Assembly: GCA_900315075.1 (NCBI GenBank)
Contig: OMXV01000010.1
Span: forward strand, 1-64,000
Source: an uncultured Prevotellaceae bacterium
GTDB lineage: Bacteria; Bacteroidota; Bacteroidia; Bacteroidales; Bacteroidaceae
Direction of reading: 5' to 3'
DNA: 64,000 bases
Position numbers and translations under genes: made by a program. A model generated the notes under the pieces. It had not been told where the DNA came from, made no database searches, and saw only the letters and a program-made list of their open reading frames with translations. This document shows positions 60,364-64,000 of the stretch, one piece after another; the first letter of the stretch is position 1; every line of letters starts with the position of its first letter.

Positions 60364-60486
60364 ATGTATATCTATCTATGGGTGTGGGCTGGTTTCATTC
60401 TTTTGTTATGGGTATTGCTGAACCTTCTGACTGAGAAAGAAAGAAGGCTCACACCTGCTTTGTGTATTTTTTCATGCAATATCTAA
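60364..60486 (+). CDS. Small membrane peptide (40 residues)
   Basis: The frame from ATG 60364 reads MYIYLWVWAGFILLLWVLLN and then LLTEKERRLTPALCIFSCNI. One hydrophobic helix is followed by a charged, basic turn, as in small membrane regulators or type I toxins. A strong hairpin ends five bases upstream, and its stop codon lies 11 bases before the next gene's start. This is too short for a family assignment; presence as a gene is inferred from the hydrophobic composition and context. Confidence 0.45.
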   Translation: MYIYLWVWAGFILLLWVLLNLLTEKERRLTPALCIFSCNI

Positions 60487-60497
60487 ATAACAAAAAA

Positions 60498-61190
60498 ATG
60501 GAAGTTCCACAAGAACAGAAGGAAATGAAAACTAAAATTATGTCTCAATTACATGAGCAATATGCCATCAACAATAATGCGAATTTGAGCAGTATAATAG
60601 CCTTGGTGGTTGCTTTGATTGTAGCCATAGGGTATTATGGGTATGTGTTTATAAAAAGTAGGTCATCTTTTGCTGATGATTTAGGGTCATTCTATAATCA
60701 CGATTCAGATTTATTTACATTAGATGCTCTTCTTTTCACTTATCTATCATCCTGTGTCGTATTGGCAATTCTATGCCGCCTGTGTATATATCAGGGTGTG
60801 GCTCAAAGAAAAGAACAGTTTATCATTGATGCCATAAGAAGCCAGTACAATGCATGGGATACAGATATTTTTCCTGAAGACTATCATCCATACGATAAAA
60901 AGGGATTAAAGATAGTACAGGGATTGTATGGGGAACTGATTCAAATATATAGGGGAATTTTTGTGCTTATTACAGTATTCACACTTTACAAATTGTTGAT
61001 TAATGTAATAACCCATAGCCATTGTGTATGTTCGTGCTTTGCATTAGTGGAGTTTTTTACAGTCATATTGTTAATCATCATAATATTATGTTGTACCTAT
61101 AGATATTATGATAAACAAATTGAATCATACGACAAACGACAAAATGAATTTAAGAATAAAGAATATTATAAGAAGCGATTTGGGAAATAA
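60498..61190 (+). CDS. Four-helix membrane protein of unknown function
   Basis: The start chosen is the ATG at 60498 (MEVPQEQKEMKTKIMSQLHE), because GTG 60462 and ATG 60474 overlap the small peptide frame. The 230-residue protein has helices at about 30-50 (ALVVALIVAIGYYGYVF), about 80-100, about 148-165 and about 182-200 (TVILLIIIILCCTYR). A polar soluble loop lies between helices 2 and 3 (RKEQFIIDAIRSQYNAWDTD). No family is recognised. The 11-base gap from the peptide's stop suggests coupling. Confidence 0.65.
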   Translation: MEVPQEQKEMKTKIMSQLHEQYAINNNANLSSIIALVVALIVAIGYYGYVFIKSRSSFADDLGSFYNHDSDLFTLDALLFTYLSSCVVLAILCRLCIYQGVAQRKEQFIIDAIRSQYNAWDTDIFPEDYHPYDKKGLKIVQGLYGELIQIYRGIFVLITVFTLYKLLINVITHSHCVCSCFALVEFFTVILLIIIILCCTYRYYDKQIESYDKRQNEFKNKEYYKKRFGK

Positions 61191-61242
61191 ATAGAATTAT
61201 TCACTGAATCCATAGAATCAAATAACTAAAAAAAATACAATT

Positions 61243-63546
61243 ATGAAAAAACTATTATCATTATTATTCATGGCTTTTATCCCGATAGTCATGATGGCGT
61301 ATGATGTAGAGGTGAATGGGATTTACTATAATCTCAACACAAGTGCCAATACGGCAAGTGTGACATCTGAGAACAGTTCTGATTACAACTCCTATTCAGG
61401 AGATGTTGTGATTCCTGAGACAATCGCATATAATGGGGTGACGTATCAAGTAACAAGTATCGAAGATTATGCTTTCTATCTCTGCTCCGACTTGACGTCC
61501 ATTTCCATCCCAAATAACGTTGTAAGCATAGGAGAATGTGCTTTCGACGGTTGCACCAGTCTGCCTGTGGAAGACAATATTATGTATGCAGGTCCGTATC
61601 TTGTGGGGCCTGTTGACAGGGAGCAGACCACCTATACCATCAAAGCAGGTACAAAATATATTGGAACCGGAGCTTTCAGTGGTTGTACTAACATGACTTC
61701 CATTAACATCCCCGAAACTGTAATAAGCATCGGAAAATTCGCTTTTCAAGGATGTTACAATCTGCCTGTGGAAAACAACATTATATATGCTGGTCCGTAT
61801 CTTGTGGAGGCTGTTGACAAGTCTCAGACCACCTATACTATAAAGGAAGGAACTAAATATATCGGACAACAATCTTTTACGGGTTGCGACAATTTGGCCT
61901 CTATAATTATCCCCAGTAGTGTGACAAGAATCGAAGATTACGCCTTTGAAAATTGCCACAGTTTGTCATCTGTAACCATTTCTGAGGGCGTGAAAGAAAT
62001 CGATTATGGTGCCTTTTATTGTTGTTGCAGTCTAACCTCCATCAACATCCCCAGTAGTGTTACACGCATAGAGTACGCCGCTTTTATGAAGTTGGGCTTG
62101 ACCTCTATAACAGTGGCTTCTGAAAACACTATTTATGACTCACGGAATAATTGTAATGCAATCATAGAAACTTCATCCAACACATTGATAGCAGGATGTG
62201 GGAATACCGTCATCCCTGAAAGCGTGACAAGCATTGGGGTTTCTGCTTTTCAGGACTGTACCAACCTTACTTCCATAACTATTCCCAAAAACGTGACGAA
62301 AATCGGATATTTAGCAATTTCTATTGATCCCTGGATTGTTCCTTCCTGCTTTACCACTGTAGTTTGTGAGGCTACCATTCCGCCAATGTGTGAAGAGAAC
62401 TCTCCTTTCTCAGACGTCAGTAATGTGACACTGTATGTTCCCGCAGCATCCATCGATGCTTATAAAGCTGCTGATTTTTGGAAGGACTTTGGAACCATCA
62501 CAACTCTTTCCACTATTGTGACCGCCAACAGTTACACTCGTGAATACGGTGATGAGAATCCTTCGTTTGAATGGACGGAGGTTGGCCTACCACTGGACGG
62601 CACTCCCACCATCTCCTGCTCAGCCACGAAGACCTCCGCTCCTGACAACTATGACATCGTCATTACAAGAGGCACGGAGACCAACACCGATGTGACTTAC
62701 GTCAATGGCACACTGACCGTTACAAAGGCACCGTTGACCATCACCGCCAACAACTACACCATCAAGGAGGGTGACGCCCTGCCGGCATTCGACGCTGTCT
62801 TTACGGGTCTGAAAAATGGTGAGTCGGAGAGTGTGGTGAACCCAGCCATCACCTGTACCGCCACCGATAGCAATACGCCGGGCACATATGACATCAACGT
62901 GACCGCCACCTCCGACAACTATGACATCACCATCGTGAAGGGCACACTCACCATCCTGCCCACAGATGTCACCATCACCATCACCTCTGCTGGCATGGCC
63001 ACCTATTGCTCTCCGTATGACCTTGACTTCTCCAATGTGACAGGTCTGAAAGCATACACCATCACAGGCTACGACAGAGCGAGCCAGAAAGTCTATGCCA
63101 TGCGTGTCTATGACGTGCCTGCTGGAACAGGTCTTTATTTGGTGGGCAATCAGGGTGACTACACAGTGAATGTCGGCAGTAGCAGTTCCTACTACATCAA
63201 CATGCTGGTAGGCACGCTCGCCGAGACATGGATTGAGCCGACCGACGGCGAATACACCAACTTCAGGTTGACGGGCACCAGTCCTACCAATGCCAGTTTC
63301 AAGGCACTGACACAGGGCAGGAACTTCAGTGCGAACAGGGCTTACTTGCAGATTCCCACTGCCGTATATAATGGCACAGCCAATGCCGTGGGCATCATCT
63401 TCGACGATGAGGCCGATGGCATCGAGAATATCAGCATGGAGGATGCCGGTACCGACTGGTTCACCCTCGACGGACGCAAACTGAACGGTAAACCCACCAC
63501 CAAGGGCATCTATGTGGTCAATGGGCGTAAGGTGGTTATCAAATAA
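61243..63546 (+). CDS. BspA-like leucine-rich repeat protein with MBG domains, secreted
   Basis: The 767-residue surface protein has a signal peptide (1-19). From about 55 to 400 there are LRR_5/BspA-type repeats (SIEDYAFYLCSDLTSISIPN, VTSIGVSAFQDCTNLTSITI). From about 420 to 575 lie two MBG-like repeats (YTREYGDENPSFEWTEVG, NYTIKEGDALPAFDAVFTGL). A C-terminal beta region leads to WFTLDGRKL and GIYVVNGRKVVIK, a type IX-like sorting tail. BspA-type proteins often bind host or partner cells. The frame is intact. Confidence 0.88.
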   Translation: MKKLLSLLFMAFIPIVMMAYDVEVNGIYYNLNTSANTASVTSENSSDYNSYSGDVVIPETIAYNGVTYQVTSIEDYAFYLCSDLTSISIPNNVVSIGECAFDGCTSLPVEDNIMYAGPYLVGPVDREQTTYTIKAGTKYIGTGAFSGCTNMTSINIPETVISIGKFAFQGCYNLPVENNIIYAGPYLVEAVDKSQTTYTIKEGTKYIGQQSFTGCDNLASIIIPSSVTRIEDYAFENCHSLSSVTISEGVKEIDYGAFYCCCSLTSINIPSSVTRIEYAAFMKLGLTSITVASENTIYDSRNNCNAIIETSSNTLIAGCGNTVIPESVTSIGVSAFQDCTNLTSITIPKNVTKIGYLAISIDPWIVPSCFTTVVCEATIPPMCEENSPFSDVSNVTLYVPAASIDAYKAADFWKDFGTITTLSTIVTANSYTREYGDENPSFEWTEVGLPLDGTPTISCSATKTSAPDNYDIVITRGTETNTDVTYVNGTLTVTKAPLTITANNYTIKEGDALPAFDAVFTGLKNGESESVVNPAITCTATDSNTPGTYDINVTATSDNYDITIVKGTLTILPTDVTITITSAGMATYCSPYDLDFSNVTGLKAYTITGYDRASQKVYAMRVYDVPAGTGLYLVGNQGDYTVNVGSSSSYYINMLVGTLAETWIEPTDGEYTNFRLTGTSPTNASFKALTQGRNFSANRAYLQIPTAVYNGTANAVGIIFDDEADGIENISMEDAGTDWFTLDGRKLNGKPTTKGIYVVNGRKVVIK

Positions 63547-63556
63547 AAAATATAAG

Positions 63557-63736
63557 ATGAAGAAATATCAAAAACCAGAGACAGAGATTGTATGGCTCAC
63601 AACAGCAGAGACCGTGATGCAGGTGATTGTCACCAGCGGTGGCTCGGGAAATGTGGGCGGTGAAGACAATCCCGATGACCCCGACCTCGCCAACCACAAT
63701 TCAATATGGGATGCATGGGAAGAGGAGGAACCGTAG
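63557..63736 (+). CDS. Small acidic protein, 59 residues
   Basis: The frame reads MKKYQKPETEIVWLTTAETVMQ and an acidic tail DNPDDPDLANHNSIWDAWEE. Short proteins of this pattern often follow surface-protein genes in Prevotella; the function is unknown. A palindromic repeat begins at its stop codon (TAG at 63734), so the original C-terminus may have been longer. Confidence 0.55.
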   Translation: MKKYQKPETEIVWLTTAETVMQVIVTSGGSGNVGGEDNPDDPDLANHNSIWDAWEEEEP

Positions 63737-63804
63737 GGACATACCCCGTGTATGTCCGTCACGCAACTATTTCGGACATACATAAGGAATGCCCCTACGC
63801 CCCA
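63732..63804. repeat. Palindromic GGACATAC repeat, copy 4
   Basis: GTAGGGACATACCCCGTGTATGTCC forms a stem, and CGGACATACATAAGGAATGCCCCTAC gives a degraded second arm. The element begins at the stop of the 63557 gene and lies before a second related reading frame. Confidence 0.75.
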
Positions 63805-63966
63805 CCGCAAATCCGCCTCGTGAGTGTTGATGTCGGTGATGACCTGTTACAAGGCGTCATCGAGACCAGCGGTGAGCCTGGTCCCCATGTGGACCCTGAC
63901 CACCCTGCCGACCCCGATGACCCCGACCTCGTGGGCCGCGGCAACGTCTGGGAAATTGAAGGGTAG
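63805..63966 (+). pseudogene. Second small acidic protein, start lost at the repeat
   Basis: Downstream of the repeat the frame reads PPQIRLVSVDVGDDLLQGVI, then GPHVDPDHPADPDDPDLVGR. The end, DPDDPDLVGRGNVWEIEG, resembles the acidic end of the 63557 protein (DNPDDPDLANHNSIWDAWEE). The KPQIR-type start is replaced by repeat sequence, so the original start codon is gone. Confidence 0.55.
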
Positions 63967-64000
63967 TTAAAGAGGAGTTAGATTAATTGAAGATTGAAGA

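Overview
The window looks like a chromosomal segment from a Bacteroidales bacterium, most likely of the Prevotella group. The reasons are promoters of the form TTTG-N19/20-TAnnTTTG, almost no Shine-Dalgarno sites, the joined str/S10/spc/alpha ribosomal order with map-infA-rpmJ, a DUF3467 gene beside rpoC, a tRNA-tuf-tRNA-Trp-secE-nusG-rpl-rpoBC block, a BspA-like leucine-rich surface protein, a gingipain-type C25 protease and several C-terminal type IX secretion-like tails. The assignment rests on recognising these families, not on a search.

Layout. 0-7 kb: an AAA ATPase cassette between two 270-bp direct repeats, a dead secreted-protein gene, a 987-residue protein joining two receiver-like domains to a PEP-synthase-type nucleotidyl domain, then a gene-poor repeat-rich stretch with an IS630 remnant. 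7-19.4 kb: an accessory region of secreted proteins with two TPR-membrane-HTH proteins, two DUF3244-type small secreted proteins, a C25 cysteine protease, several broken genes, and a complete IS4-family element inserted in an Rhs-core remnant. 19.7-22.1 kb: gdhA and a glycine-zipper lipoprotein. 22.3-54.4 kb: an almost unbroken minus-strand block of translation and transcription genes. Read 5' to 3' on the minus strand it runs tRNA-Thr, Tyr, Gly, Thr, tuf, tRNA-Trp, secE, nusG, rplK, rplA, rplJ, rplL, rpoB, rpoC, DUF3467, then rpsL, rpsG, fusA, rpsJ, then rplC through rplQ. 54.4-56 kb: hpf, xerC and rpsU. 56.2-64 kb: a second accessory region with a third TPR-membrane-HTH protein, an orphan signal peptide, a secreted protein, a structured leader before a 40-residue membrane peptide, a four-helix membrane protein, a BspA-like LRR/MBG protein and a small gene pair interrupted by a repeat.

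The most interesting signal is a three-fold module. Each TPR-membrane-HTH protein lies beside a small secreted-protein gene (DUF3244-like in two cases, a truncated signal peptide in the third), followed by secreted cargo. In front of each small gene, 18-19 bases upstream of the -33 position, lies a tandem array of GTGTA (TACAC on the other strand) at 10-11 bp spacing. This looks like a membrane-tethered one-component regulator with its own activator sites, controlling surface proteins. The array geometry is read directly from the sequence; the regulatory link is inference.

The accessory regions are visibly decaying: homopolymer frameshifts, a stop at codon 2 of a signal peptide, a lost phase in another signal peptide, and palindromic intergenic repeats that sit against stop codons. 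The central block is conserved and ordinary, apart from its terminators, leader hairpins and shared promoter start regions.
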